64,000 nt of DNA from Thermodesulfobacteriota bacterium. Lineage in GTDB: Bacteria > Desulfobacterota > UBA8473. Shown piece by piece: positions 52,318-61,219 of the stretch (position 1 is its first letter; every line of letters begins with the position of its first letter). Location: contig JBFLWQ010000016.1 of the NCBI GenBank assembly GCA_040757775.1, positions 1 through 64,000 on the forward strand, in the 5' to 3' direction. A program made the position numbers and the translations under genes. The notes beneath the pieces were generated by a model. The model did no database searches. It saw nothing but the letters and a program-made list of their open reading frames with translations, and was not told the DNA's origin.

Positions 52318-53733
52318 ATGGTTGGAATCAAATCATACGGGGCATATATACCCATCTCTAGAATGAACAGAGATATAATCGGTAATGCATGGGGCACCCG
52401 TTCCATAGGTGGCGAAAGGAGTGTTGCCAATTATGATGAGGATAGCCTGAGTATGGCTGTGGAGGCTGCCCTAAACTGTTTAAATGGAGAAGATCGTCGC
52501 GGGATTGAAGGGTTGTTCTTTGCCTCAACAACTTCGCCGTATAAGGAGAAGGCATGTTCGTCCATAGTGGCTACTGTTGCCGATTTAAACAGGGAAATCT
52601 GGACGGGTGATTTTGCTAACTCTCTTCGGGCAGGGACTTCTGCCATGAGAACGGCATTCAATACCATTAAAAGTGGTGAAGCAAAGAGTATCATGATAAC
52701 TGCTGCTGACTGCAGGCTTGGGACCCCTCGTTCTGTTGACGAACAGACCTTTGGAGATGGTGCAGCAGCCCTTCTTTTAGGAGATTCAGATGTTATAGCT
52801 ACCATAGAAGATGCTTACTCAGTGTCTGATGATATTACCGATGTTTGGAGAACAGATCAGGATACTTTTGTCCGTTCATGGGAAGATCGTTGGGTATTGA
52901 TTAATGGTTATACAAAGAATATGAAGGCGGCGATCTCTGGAATTATGAAGAAAAGAGGATTGACACCAAAGGATTTTACCAAGGTGGTCTTATACAGTCC
53001 TGATGCCCGAAGTCATGCTGATTTGGCAAAGAGCCTTGGATTTGATCTAAAGACCCAGTTGCAGGATCCTTTAATTACGACCATTGGAAATGTTGGGAGT
53101 GCACAGCCTCTGGTTCTTCTGGTTTCAGCGCTGGAAGAGGCAAAAGCCGGTGACAAGATTCTTCTGGCTAGCTATGGAGATGGAAGCGATGTTTTTATAT
53201 TACAGGTAACGGATGCCATCGAAGGAGTAAAAAACAAGCGAGGGCTCAAAAAGAGTATGGGATTGAAGATGATGTTGCCTACTTACGAAAAATACCTTGC
53301 TTACCGTCAGCTTGTATCACTACCAGAGGAGTTTATAAAGCTTTTCCCTTCAGCATCGGTAATGTGGAGGACCCAAAAGTGGGTCTTAAGCTGTCACGGA
53401 AGCAAATGCAAGAATTGTGGGCTTGTTTCTTTCCCAATTCAGAGGGTGTGTTTTGGGTGTCATTCTCGGGATGAGTTTGAAGAGGTGAGACTTTCTGATA
53501 AGAAAGGCAAGGTCTTTACCTATTCCTTGGATAACCTTGCTGGTGGTGTAAATCCTCCAACGGTACAGACGATTGTCGAGTCAGAGGAGGGAGGAGCAAG
53601 AATCTATTGTCTGATGACCGACTGTGATCCCAAAGAGGTTAAGGTAGGGTTGCCAGTGGAGATGACTTTCAGAAGATTCCATAGAGAAGGAGGGTTTTAT
53701 AACTATTTCTGGAAGTGCAGACCGGCAAGATAA
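52318..53733 (+). CDS. HMG-CoA-synthase-like protein with C-terminal DUF35 (Zn ribbon/OB-fold) domain
   Basis: 471 residues. Residues 1-330 have the thiolase-superfamily HMG-CoA synthase/KAS III fold (GIKSYGAYIPISRMNRD, FASTTSPYKEKACSSIVATV, EQTFGDGAAALLLG). At the nucleophile site, where a Cys before AGT is expected, it reads DFANSLRAGTSAM, with no Cys. The C-terminal part (about 360-470) is a DUF35 acyl-CoA-associated domain with zinc ribbon CKNCGLVSF and CFGC. The next gene is an SCP-x-type thiolase, the usual partner of DUF35 proteins. It is probably a scaffold or non-decarboxylating partner, not an active HMG-CoA synthase. AAGGAGG lies before the ATG. Confidence 0.75.
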   Translation: MVGIKSYGAYIPISRMNRDIIGNAWGTRSIGGERSVANYDEDSLSMAVEAALNCLNGEDRRGIEGLFFASTTSPYKEKACSSIVATVADLNREIWTGDFANSLRAGTSAMRTAFNTIKSGEAKSIMITAADCRLGTPRSVDEQTFGDGAAALLLGDSDVIATIEDAYSVSDDITDVWRTDQDTFVRSWEDRWVLINGYTKNMKAAISGIMKKRGLTPKDFTKVVLYSPDARSHADLAKSLGFDLKTQLQDPLITTIGNVGSAQPLVLLVSALEEAKAGDKILLASYGDGSDVFILQVTDAIEGVKNKRGLKKSMGLKMMLPTYEKYLAYRQLVSLPEEFIKLFPSASVMWRTQKWVLSCHGSKCKNCGLVSFPIQRVCFGCHSRDEFEEVRLSDKKGKVFTYSLDNLAGGVNPPTVQTIVESEEGGARIYCLMTDCDPKEVKVGLPVEMTFRRFHREGGFYNYFWKCRPAR

Positions 53734-53745
53734 GGAGGGAACAAA

Positions 53746-54927
53746 ATGGAAAGTATCAAGGATAAGATTGCTATAATCGGGATGGGGTGTTGTAAGTTTG
53801 GTGAAAACTGGAATAAAGGACCTGAAGATATGATAATAGAGGCGGCTTATGAGGCATACGAGGATGCTGGTATCGATCCTAAGGATATTCAGGCTGCCTG
53901 GCTTGGAACGGTCAGTGCCCATTGGATAGGGATGGGAGGACTTGCTTTGGCTGAACCCCTCAAGCTTCATGGGATACCCATAACCAGGGTAGAGAACTGG
54001 TGTGCTACCGGGCATGAAGCACTGAGGAATGCCTCTTTTGCTGTAGCATGTGGTATGTATGATATTGCTATAGCCGTCGGTTTTGAGAAACTCAAGGATA
54101 CAGGTTTCCCAGGACTGGGAGTTGGACGAGGGATGCATCCTGTGATGGAGATGCGGAGAACAGCTCCCAGCAGTTTTGCCTTTATTGCTACCAGGTATTT
54201 TCATACCTATGGTTTAAGCCCGGAGGAAGGCAAAGAGACTATAGCCAAGATCGCAGTCAAGAATCACAAAAACGGGAGTCTGCATCCAAAGGCCCATTTC
54301 CAAAGGGAGATTACTCTGGAGCAGGCCGTAAAAGCTCCTATTATTGCATGGCCCCTTGGATTGTTTGATTGCTGTGGTAACAGCGATGGGGCAGCAGTGG
54401 CAATCATAGCCAGGGCTGACATGGCTAAAAAATTCAGGGATGATCCTATCTATATAAAGGGGATAGGGCTTTCTCAAAACAGCATGATGCCTCATTTCCA
54501 GCCAGGATTTGACTGGACAGGTTTTGAGGTAACTCAAAGAGCTGCCAGACAAGCATACGAGCAGGCAGGTATTAAAAACCCCCGCAAGGAGATAGACCTC
54601 GCTGTGGTTCATGATTGTTTCACTATAACTGAGCTTATTATTTATGAAGATCTGGGTTTCAGCCCTAAAGGGAAGGCAAGAGAGGATGTTGATGCCGGTA
54701 CTTTTACCCTTGAAGGAGATCTTCCTGTCAATACTGATGGTGGGCTCAAATGTTTTGGTCACCCTGTTGGGGCAAGTGGCTTGAGGATGAGCTATGAGAT
54801 ATACAAACAGTTACAGGGGAAGGGGGATAAACGCCAGATTAAAAATGCTGAAATTGGATTAGCTCATACCCTTGGAGGACATCCTTCTGTATCCTGTGTG
54901 ATGTTATATGGTAATAATCGCGGTTAG
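53746..54927 (+). CDS. thiolase family protein (SCP-x/acetyl-CoA acetyltransferase type)
   Basis: 393 residues. Nucleophile Cys in ENWCATGHEALRNAS, His in VVHDCFTITE, and the final motif CFGHPVGASGLRM; all catalytic residues are present. It follows the DUF35 protein after 12 nt with AAGGAGGG before the ATG, and the two probably form a complex as in BbsAB-like and archaeal thiolase/HMGCS/DUF35 systems. It likely cleaves a 3-oxoacyl-CoA in fatty, branched-chain or aromatic acyl-CoA breakdown. Confidence 0.88.
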   Translation: MESIKDKIAIIGMGCCKFGENWNKGPEDMIIEAAYEAYEDAGIDPKDIQAAWLGTVSAHWIGMGGLALAEPLKLHGIPITRVENWCATGHEALRNASFAVACGMYDIAIAVGFEKLKDTGFPGLGVGRGMHPVMEMRRTAPSSFAFIATRYFHTYGLSPEEGKETIAKIAVKNHKNGSLHPKAHFQREITLEQAVKAPIIAWPLGLFDCCGNSDGAAVAIIARADMAKKFRDDPIYIKGIGLSQNSMMPHFQPGFDWTGFEVTQRAARQAYEQAGIKNPRKEIDLAVVHDCFTITELIIYEDLGFSPKGKAREDVDAGTFTLEGDLPVNTDGGLKCFGHPVGASGLRMSYEIYKQLQGKGDKRQIKNAEIGLAHTLGGHPSVSCVMLYGNNRG

Positions 54928-54932
54928 AAAGT

Positions 54933-55014
54933 ATGTATCCGTTTACAGTTAACAGTTGGCAAAAACTTGAATCTAAGAAATACAAACCGTAAACTGAGAA
55001 CCGTGAACGGTTAC
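54933..55014. repeat. inverted degenerate repeat of the AACCGTTCACGGTT family
   Basis: TATCCGTTTACAGTTAACAG (from 54936) is mirrored by AAACTGAGAACCGTGAACGG (54991-55010). It is the same family as 38201-38384 and again fills a gap between two co-directional operon genes. Confidence 0.7.
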
Positions 55015-55044
55015 TAGAGGATTTTACTTTAAGGAGGGAACAAA

Positions 55045-56187
55045 ATGGATTTTGAATTTACGGAGGAGCAAAGGATATTTAGAGAGGCGATAAAGAACTT
55101 CGCGGAAAACGAGATAGGACCATTGGTTGAAGAAGCAGAAGAGACAGAGGTTTATCCTGTGGAGATAATTCCCAAGGCTGGAAAGCTGGGTTTCCTGTGT
55201 GTCAGGTATCCGGAGAAGTACGGTGCTGCAGGGACAGACAAGCTCACTGAAAATATATACATAGAAGAGCTTATGCGGGTGTGCTCCGGGATAGGTTCCG
55301 GGCTTCTTGTCCAATCCAGCCTTGGTACTTCTATGATTCTTGAGCATGGGACAGAGAAACAGAAACAGGAGTATCTTGTGCCGGCCATTAAAGGGGAGAA
55401 GATATCAGCATTTGGCCTTACAGAACCCAATGCTGGTTCTGATGCAGCGTCAATACAGACCACGGCAGTAAAGGATGGGGATTATTATATAATAAATGGC
55501 AGGAAGATATTCATCACCAATGGAAGTATTGCCGATTATATCTGTGTGGCTGCATACACTGACAAGAGCAAGGGTTCCAAAGGTGGAGTTAGTATACTCA
55601 TTGTGGATAAAGGTACTCCCGGTTATTCTGTTACCAGAAAGCTGAAGAAAGTAGGGAACCGTTCGGCTGACACTGCAGAGTTGCTCTTCGAAGACTGCAG
55701 GGTTTCAAAAGATAAGTTAGTGGGAGAAGAAGGGGAGGGATTCCCTTACCTGATAGCCACCCTCAAGAGTGGAAGGATTTCCTATGGTGGAAGGTGTATC
55801 GGGGTAGCAAGGGCTGCCTTGGAGGCATCCATTCGATATGCTGGAGAAAGGGTCCAATTTGGCAAACCCATAAAGGATTTTCAGGTAACCAAATTCAAAC
55901 TAGCAAGAATGGCGATGGATATTGAAGCTGCCAGGTGGTTAACATATAGAGCATCCTGGTTGTTTGATCAGGGGAAAGACTGTATGAAAGAGGCCTCAAT
56001 GGTGAAGCTGTTCGCAAGTGAAGTAGCTCAAAAGGTTACCAGTGAGGCTATGCAGATCCATGGTGGATATGGATACATAATGGAATACCCTATTCAGCGC
56101 CATTGGCGGGACGCAAGACTTCTAACCATTACTGAAGGTACTTCAGAGATTCAGCAGATCGTCATAGCCAGGGAACTGGGCGTTTAA
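55045..56187 (+). CDS. acyl-CoA dehydrogenase
   Basis: 380 residues, FAD-dependent alpha,beta-oxidation of an acyl-CoA. Motifs: FGLTEPNAGSDAASIQT (FAD/substrate), GRKIFITNGSIAD, RVQFGKPIKDFQ, MQIHGGYGYIMEYPIQRHWRD, and ITEGTSEIQQIVIAREL with the Glu used as catalytic base in short- and medium-chain enzymes. Electrons would leave through ETF, whose genes are not seen here. AAGGAGGG lies before the ATG. Confidence 0.95.
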   Translation: MDFEFTEEQRIFREAIKNFAENEIGPLVEEAEETEVYPVEIIPKAGKLGFLCVRYPEKYGAAGTDKLTENIYIEELMRVCSGIGSGLLVQSSLGTSMILEHGTEKQKQEYLVPAIKGEKISAFGLTEPNAGSDAASIQTTAVKDGDYYIINGRKIFITNGSIADYICVAAYTDKSKGSKGGVSILIVDKGTPGYSVTRKLKKVGNRSADTAELLFEDCRVSKDKLVGEEGEGFPYLIATLKSGRISYGGRCIGVARAALEASIRYAGERVQFGKPIKDFQVTKFKLARMAMDIEAARWLTYRASWLFDQGKDCMKEASMVKLFASEVAQKVTSEAMQIHGGYGYIMEYPIQRHWRDARLLTITEGTSEIQQIVIARELGV

Positions 56188-56300
56188 AAAATTCTCCAAA
56201 ACTCACTTGACAATAGTAATTAGAAGTTGCATACTTTTTGACTGTTAGGTATATTAGGCAAGGGGCGAATGGTCAAGGACCAGAGCGACTACAGCAGATG

Positions 56301-56320
56301 GACTTTTTACGAAGCTATCA
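56301..56320. repeat. half copy of the TCGTAAAAAGTC repeat
   Basis: GACTTTTTACGAAGCTATCA is the same as the right arm at 39276-39296 apart from one base. No matching left arm is nearby. Confidence 0.6.
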
Positions 56321-56348
56321 GATTTCTTACTTTTAGGGAGAGATTGTC

Positions 56349-57131
56349 ATGGAATATAAGAGCATAATAGTTTCAAAAGAAGAGGGTGGTATAGCAGTGA
56401 TAACCCTTAATAGACCTGATGCGTTGAATGCCCTAAATGCCGGAGTGGGTAAAGACCTGAGAAAAGCAGCAGAAATATTGAAGGAAGACGATGAAGTAAG
56501 AGTTATCATTGTGACCGGTCAGGGAAGGGCTTTTGCCGCTGGTGCAGACATAAAAGAACTTAAAGATGCCGGCCCCTGTGAAGCCAGAGAATGGGCCAGG
56601 GCATTATTCGATTCATTCGAAGTTCTCGGGAAGATGCCTAAACCGGTAATAGCTGCAGTGAATGGTATTGCCTTTGGAGGAGGGTGTGAACTGGCTTTGG
56701 CATGTGACTTTATTGTTGCATCAGAAAAGGCACAATTTGGTGTGCCTGAAATAAAGATAGGGGTGCTTCCTGGTGCAGGGGGAATGCATCGTTTAGCTCG
56801 AGCTGTCGGGATGAGAATGGCAAAGGAGATGGTTTTCGCTGGAAACCCCATTGATGCAAAGACCGCCCAAGGTATTGGATTGGTGAACAGGGTGTTTCCT
56901 GCGGACAAGTTTTTGGATGAGGTTAAGGTTTTAGCCCGCAATATCGCATCAAAAAGTGGAATTACTTTAAAACTGGCAAAACAGGCACTCAATGAAGCAC
57001 AGGATGCTCCTGATCCGGAAGGGGTATACAGGGACATCGATGCAATGGGAGTTGTCTTCTCAACCGCTGATCAGAAAGAGGGGATGGCAGCATTTGTTGA
57101 AAAAAGGGCGCCAAAGTTTGTGGGAAGGTGA
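56349..57131 (+). CDS. enoyl-CoA hydratase/isomerase family protein
   Basis: 260 residues of the crotonase fold. Oxyanion loop AFAAGADIKEL and AFGGGCELALACDF, with Glu in VPEIKIGVLPGAGG; both catalytic Glu positions of hydratases appear to be kept. The C-terminus FVEKRAPKFVGR is typical. It acts after the acyl-CoA dehydrogenase. A 3-hydroxyacyl-CoA dehydrogenase is not in the window. Confidence 0.92.
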   Translation: MEYKSIIVSKEEGGIAVITLNRPDALNALNAGVGKDLRKAAEILKEDDEVRVIIVTGQGRAFAAGADIKELKDAGPCEAREWARALFDSFEVLGKMPKPVIAAVNGIAFGGGCELALACDFIVASEKAQFGVPEIKIGVLPGAGGMHRLARAVGMRMAKEMVFAGNPIDAKTAQGIGLVNRVFPADKFLDEVKVLARNIASKSGITLKLAKQALNEAQDAPDPEGVYRDIDAMGVVFSTADQKEGMAAFVEKRAPKFVGR

Positions 57132-57171
57132 GAGTTTAATAGAAGAATTTAAAGGAGGAGGTAAAACGTAA

Positions 57172-57402
57172 GTGGCTGATCAATCTAAAGGAACACCGGT
57201 AGTAGTACCGATGGTAGGAAAGATAATAGCAGTAGACGTAAAAGTGGGAGATAAGGTAGAAGAGAGCAGCCAGATGGCATTAATGGAGGCAATGAAGATG
57301 GAGATTCCGGTGGTTGCCCCGGTGTCTGGGAAGATAAAAGAATTAAATGTATCAGTGGGACAGACGGTTCAAGCAGATACGGTTATTGCTGTCATAGAAT
57401 AA
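57172..57402 (+). CDS. biotin carboxyl carrier protein, minimal (76 aa)
   Basis: Consists almost only of the biotinyl domain: PMVGKIIAVDVKVGDKV, then LMEAMKMEIPVVAPVSGKI with the biotin-accepting Lys42, and VSVGQTVQADTVIAVIE. The start is GTG at 57172 with GGAGGAGG before it. The matching carboxylase and carboxyltransferase genes are not adjacent. Its position before methylmalonyl-CoA mutase suggests a propionyl-CoA carboxylase, methylmalonyl-CoA decarboxylase or transcarboxylase assembled from subunits encoded elsewhere. Confidence 0.92.
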   Translation: MADQSKGTPVVVPMVGKIIAVDVKVGDKVEESSQMALMEAMKMEIPVVAPVSGKIKELNVSVGQTVQADTVIAVIE

Positions 57403-57539
57403 GTAGCTAATCCTAAGGGATTTCTATTAATGTATGCAGTGGGTCCAGATGTAGCATGGTTGATGGGGACAATTACGGCTTCAGGAATTGTTTCTGGTAA
57501 TGGTTGAGCAGAGAAGGGCGCTTTTTGGGGGATTTAGTG

Positions 57540-59195
57540 ATGGAAGAGGATATAGAAAAGATACGAGAAGAAACAAAAAGGTGGAACAGGGACTGTCTGG
57601 GAAAGCATACATTCAGGAAGTCTGAAACGGATTGGGGCCTAGAGATTAAGCCTCTTTATACTGTAGATGACATCAGAGATATTAATTATCTGGAAGAGAT
57701 AGGCTTCCCGGGCGAATATCCTTTTACCAGAGCTCCCCATCCATCAATGTACCTTGGGAAACTGTGGACAATGAGACAGTACTCCGGGTATGGATCAGCA
57801 GAGGAAACCAATAAACGATATAAGTATCTTCTTGAACAGGGGCAGACAGGGCTGAGTGTGGCATTCGATCTGCCTACCCAGATTGGCTATGATTCGGATC
57901 ATCCTCTTTCCCAGGGTGAGGTGGGAAAGGTAGGGGTAGCAGTTGATTCTCTTGCTGATATGGAGACGATTTTCAACGGGCTCCCTTTGGATAAATTGAG
58001 TACGTCTATGACTATTAATGCCCCGGCCGCCATACTTCTGGCAATGTATTTGGCAGTTGCAGAGAAACAAAGGATAGCCACTGAGAAGCTGAATGGCACG
58101 ATTCAAAACGACATATTAAAAGAGTATACAGTCCGGGGAACATATATATTTCCGGTGGGTCCGTCCCTCAGGTTGATTACCGATATATTTGAGTACTGTT
58201 CAAAACATGTACCTAAATGGAATACTATAAATGTAGCGGGCTATCATATGAGGGAGGCCGGTGCCACAGCGGTACAAGAGATAGCCTTTACCTTTGCAGA
58301 TGCTATTGAATATGTGAATGCGGGTATAAAGGCTGGGTTGAGGGTAGATGATTTCGCTCCAAGAATCTCCTGGATATTTAATACCCATAATAACTTCTTT
58401 GAAGAGGTAGCCAAATATAGAGCTGCCAGAAGGTTATGGGCAAAGATTATGAAGGAAAGATTTGGAGCTTCTGACCCCAGGTCATGGATGTTTCGCTTTC
58501 ATACCCAGACCGCGGGCAGTGCACTAACTGCCCAACAACCCCTCAACAATGTTGTAAGGGTGGCATTCCAGACCTTGGCAGCGATATTGGGGGGTGCTCA
58601 ATCCTTAGCTTCTTGCTCCTTTGATGAAGCCTTAGCACTGCCAACAGAGGACTCAGTACGTCTTTCCTTGAGGACCCAGCAGATAATAGCTCATGAAATT
58701 GGGGTTACCGATACAGTGGATCCAATGGGTGGCTCTTTCTATATAGAGAGTCTGACAAGAAAGATGGAGGAGAAGATAATCGACTATATCAACAGGATAG
58801 ACGAGTTAGGAGGAGCCGCTGCTGCTATAGAAAAGGGCTATATTCAACAGGAGATTCAGGAAAGTGCGTACCGCTACCAAAAAGAAGTGGAATCCGGGAA
58901 AAAAGTGGTGGTAGGGGTGAATAGCTACCAGGTAGAGGAACCACTTCCCAAGGGTTTACTAAAGGTTGATCCAAAGGTAGGAGCTATTCAGATAAAAAAG
59001 CTTAAAGAACTTAAGGTAGCCAGGGATAATCAAAAGGTTGAATCCACCCTCTTAGCGTTAAGAAAGACTGCTGAGGGCAATACCAATTTAATGCCCCCAA
59101 TACTCGAGGCGGTTAAGGCATATGCAACATTGGGTGAGATATGTGGTTTGCTCCGAGAAGTCTTTGGCGAATATGAGGGAACTTCGGCAATATGA
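57540..59195 (+). CDS. mcmA1: methylmalonyl-CoA mutase, large (catalytic) subunit
   Basis: 551 residues, catalytic TIM-barrel part only; the B12 domain is the next gene, as in the archaeal/anaerobe two-subunit type. Conserved: [60 protein letters not shown], and [16 protein letters not shown]. The ATG at 57540 has GGGGGA 9 nt before it; the frame extends to TTG 57504 without better support. It interconverts succinyl-CoA and (R)-methylmalonyl-CoA. Related isobutyryl-type mutases are less likely given MeaB and epimerase downstream. Confidence 0.92.
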   Translation: MEEDIEKIREETKRWNRDCLGKHTFRKSETDWGLEIKPLYTVDDIRDINYLEEIGFPGEYPFTRAPHPSMYLGKLWTMRQYSGYGSAEETNKRYKYLLEQGQTGLSVAFDLPTQIGYDSDHPLSQGEVGKVGVAVDSLADMETIFNGLPLDKLSTSMTINAPAAILLAMYLAVAEKQRIATEKLNGTIQNDILKEYTVRGTYIFPVGPSLRLITDIFEYCSKHVPKWNTINVAGYHMREAGATAVQEIAFTFADAIEYVNAGIKAGLRVDDFAPRISWIFNTHNNFFEEVAKYRAARRLWAKIMKERFGASDPRSWMFRFHTQTAGSALTAQQPLNNVVRVAFQTLAAILGGAQSLASCSFDEALALPTEDSVRLSLRTQQIIAHEIGVTDTVDPMGGSFYIESLTRKMEEKIIDYINRIDELGGAAAAIEKGYIQQEIQESAYRYQKEVESGKKVVVGVNSYQVEEPLPKGLLKVDPKVGAIQIKKLKELKVARDNQKVESTLLALRKTAEGNTNLMPPILEAVKAYATLGEICGLLREVFGEYEGTSAI

Positions 59196-59247
59196 AGGTT
59201 CTTCGCTCTATGTGATAAAAAGGAGCGATTTGAGAAGGGGGACCTAG

Positions 59248-59652
59248 ATGAATCAAGACAGAAGGATTAGGGTTTTAGTGGCAAAACCCGGTTTGGATGG
59301 CCATGATAGAGGCGCTAAGGTTATTGCTCGGGCTTTAAGAGATTCAGGGATGGAGGTTATTTACACGGGGATTCGTCAAACCCCGGAACAGATTGTAGAT
59401 GCAGCTCTTCAAGAGGATGTAGATGCCCTTTTGTTGAGTATTCTCTCAGGGGCTCATGGTTTTTTGTTTCCGAGAATAATGGAGATCTTGAAAGAAAAGG
59501 GATTAGGTGATATATTGGTTTTAGGCGGGGGTATTATCCCGGAAGATGATGTCCCGGAGTTAAAAAAACTTGGAATCTCTGAGATTTTTGGTCCCGGTAT
59601 GTCTTCTCAAACACTAATAAACTATATTAGAGAGAATCTGTCTCAGGGATAA
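59248..59652 (+). CDS. mcmA2: methylmalonyl-CoA mutase, B12-binding subunit
   Basis: 134 residues. Cobalamin site [14 protein letters not shown] (His ligates cobalt), then [17 protein letters not shown], with [19 protein letters not shown] close to the nucleotide-tail pocket. It completes the enzyme of the preceding gene. A paralogue is cut by the left window edge (1-141), 58 kb away. Confidence 0.95.
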   Translation: MNQDRRIRVLVAKPGLDGHDRGAKVIARALRDSGMEVIYTGIRQTPEQIVDAALQEDVDALLLSILSGAHGFLFPRIMEILKEKGLGDILVLGGGIIPEDDVPELKKLGISEIFGPGMSSQTLINYIRENLSQG

Positions 59653-59690
59653 ATAGTTGGTATATTCACAGAATAGATTGGGGAGATGCT

Positions 59691-60656
59691 ATGGAACTGG
59701 TTGATGAGGTACGTAAGGGCTCGGTTAGAGCTTTGGCTAAACTGATTACCTTCGTGGAAAACGAAATGCCGGGTGGTGTTGAGGCAATGGAGAAAATCTA
59801 TCCTTTTACTGGCAATGCCTATATAATTGGTATTACCGGACCTCCTGGAGCAGGTAAAAGTACGCTAACTGACAGGATTACAAAAGAGCTTCGAAGTCAG
59901 AACTACACTGTGGGAATTATAGCTATTGATCCAACAAGTCCATTTACCGGTGGGGCGTTGTTGGGTGATAGGGTGAGGATGCAGGGAGTAAGTAGTGATG
60001 ATAATGTTTTCATTCGCAGCATGGCTACCAGAGGGAGTCTGGGTGGGCTTTCCAGAGCAACGTCAGATACGGTAAAGATCCTTGATGCCTATGGTAAGGA
60101 TTATATTATTGTAGAGACTGTTGGTGTTGGGCAAGACGAGGTGGACATTGTTAGAACTGCTGATGTGTCGATTCTTGTTGTGATGCCGGGTGGTGGTGAT
60201 GATATCCAGGCAATAAAAGCTGGCATTATGGAGATTGGAGATATATTTGTTGTAAATAAAGCCGATAGGGATGGTGCTGACAGACTGGTCACAGAGATTA
60301 AGATGATGTTAGGACTGAGTTCGACTGAAAGAGAATGGACTCCTCCCATTATTAAAACTGTAGCAACGGAAGATCAGGGCATCGGCACCCTTGTTGAAAA
60401 GATTAAGGAACATAGAGAGTTTTTGGTTAAAAGCGGTACGCTGGCTTACCGCCGGAAAGAAAGGATCCGAACTGAAATCATTAAAATAGTTGAACACGAG
60501 ATATATCGGTATATGGATGGCTTGATAGCTGAAAATAAGGATCTCTTTGAACAGCGCCTGGAAAGTATTATAAATAAAAAAGAAGATCCATATCTGCTTG
60601 CAAAACAGGTAATAGAAATTATAGCGAAAAGGATATCAAGGAACACCAGTGTATAG
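59691..60656 (+). CDS. meaB: MeaB/ArgK-type GTPase, methylmalonyl-CoA mutase chaperone
   Basis: 321 residues. P-loop GPPGAGKSTLTDRI, LLGDRVRMQ (switch I), IVETVGVGQDEVD (switch II), and VNKADRDGA (base recognition). MeaB proteins load and protect the B12 cofactor of the mutase. A dimerisation arm is present at the C-terminus. It follows mcmA2 after 38 nt. Confidence 0.95.
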   Translation: MELVDEVRKGSVRALAKLITFVENEMPGGVEAMEKIYPFTGNAYIIGITGPPGAGKSTLTDRITKELRSQNYTVGIIAIDPTSPFTGGALLGDRVRMQGVSSDDNVFIRSMATRGSLGGLSRATSDTVKILDAYGKDYIIVETVGVGQDEVDIVRTADVSILVVMPGGGDDIQAIKAGIMEIGDIFVVNKADRDGADRLVTEIKMMLGLSSTEREWTPPIIKTVATEDQGIGTLVEKIKEHREFLVKSGTLAYRRKERIRTEIIKIVEHEIYRYMDGLIAENKDLFEQRLESIINKKEDPYLLAKQVIEIIAKRISRNTSV

Positions 60657-60667
60657 AAGCAAAATAA

Positions 60668-60782
60668 GCGTCCAGCGGTCAGCACCCGGCGATCAGCAAG
60701 ATATGTTATAATAAATCCCATCAGGCGGGTTAAAGGATTTGTTTTTTGCTGAGAACTAACGGCTGATAGCTGAATGCTTACG
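60668..60782. repeat. inverted degenerate repeat of the TCAGC type
   Basis: AGCGTCCAGCGGTCAGCACC with ATCAGCAA (60668-60700) is mirrored by TGCTGAGAACTAACGGCTGA with TAGCTGAATGCTTACG (about 60749-60782); about 33 nt align with substitutions. It fills the meaB-epimerase gap in the same way as the other repeat patches. Confidence 0.65.
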
Positions 60783-60801
60783 AAGTAAAAATGGAGAACA
60801 A

Positions 60802-61203
60802 ATGAAGATAAAGAAGATCGACCATATCGGTATAGCAGTAAAAAGCTGTACTCCGGCTTTGAAGTTCTATGAAGATATTCTGGGTATGAAGTCTGCTGGT
60901 TCAGAAACCGTGGAAGAGCAAAAGGCTACTACCGTATTTCTGCCGATAGGAGACAGTGAACTGGAGTTGTTGGAATCCACATCTCCGGAGGGAGCCATAG
61001 CTAAGTTTATCGAAAAGAGAGGAGAGGGGATTCAGCATATCTGTCTTCAGGTAGAAAACATTGAAGAGGCATTGAGAGAGCTAAAAGAAAAGGGTGTTAA
61101 GCTGATTGACGAAACTCCCCGAAGAGGGGCAGGAGGGGCAAAAATAGCCTTTTTACATCCTAAATCAACCTATGGAGTGCTGATAGAGATAAGCGAGAGA
61201 TGA
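60802..61203 (+). CDS. mce: methylmalonyl-CoA epimerase
   Basis: 133 residues of the VOC fold. Metal and catalytic residues are in KIDHIGIAVKSC (His), ELLESTSPEGAIAKFIEKRG (Glu region), GIQHICLQVENIEEAL (His) and GVLIEISER (Glu). It converts the (R) and (S) forms of methylmalonyl-CoA, linking carboxylase and mutase. It follows the TCAGC repeat. Confidence 0.93.
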   Translation: MKIKKIDHIGIAVKSCTPALKFYEDILGMKSAGSETVEEQKATTVFLPIGDSELELLESTSPEGAIAKFIEKRGEGIQHICLQVENIEEALRELKEKGVKLIDETPRRGAGGAKIAFLHPKSTYGVLIEISER

Positions 61204-61219
61204 GGAGAACTGGAGAATT

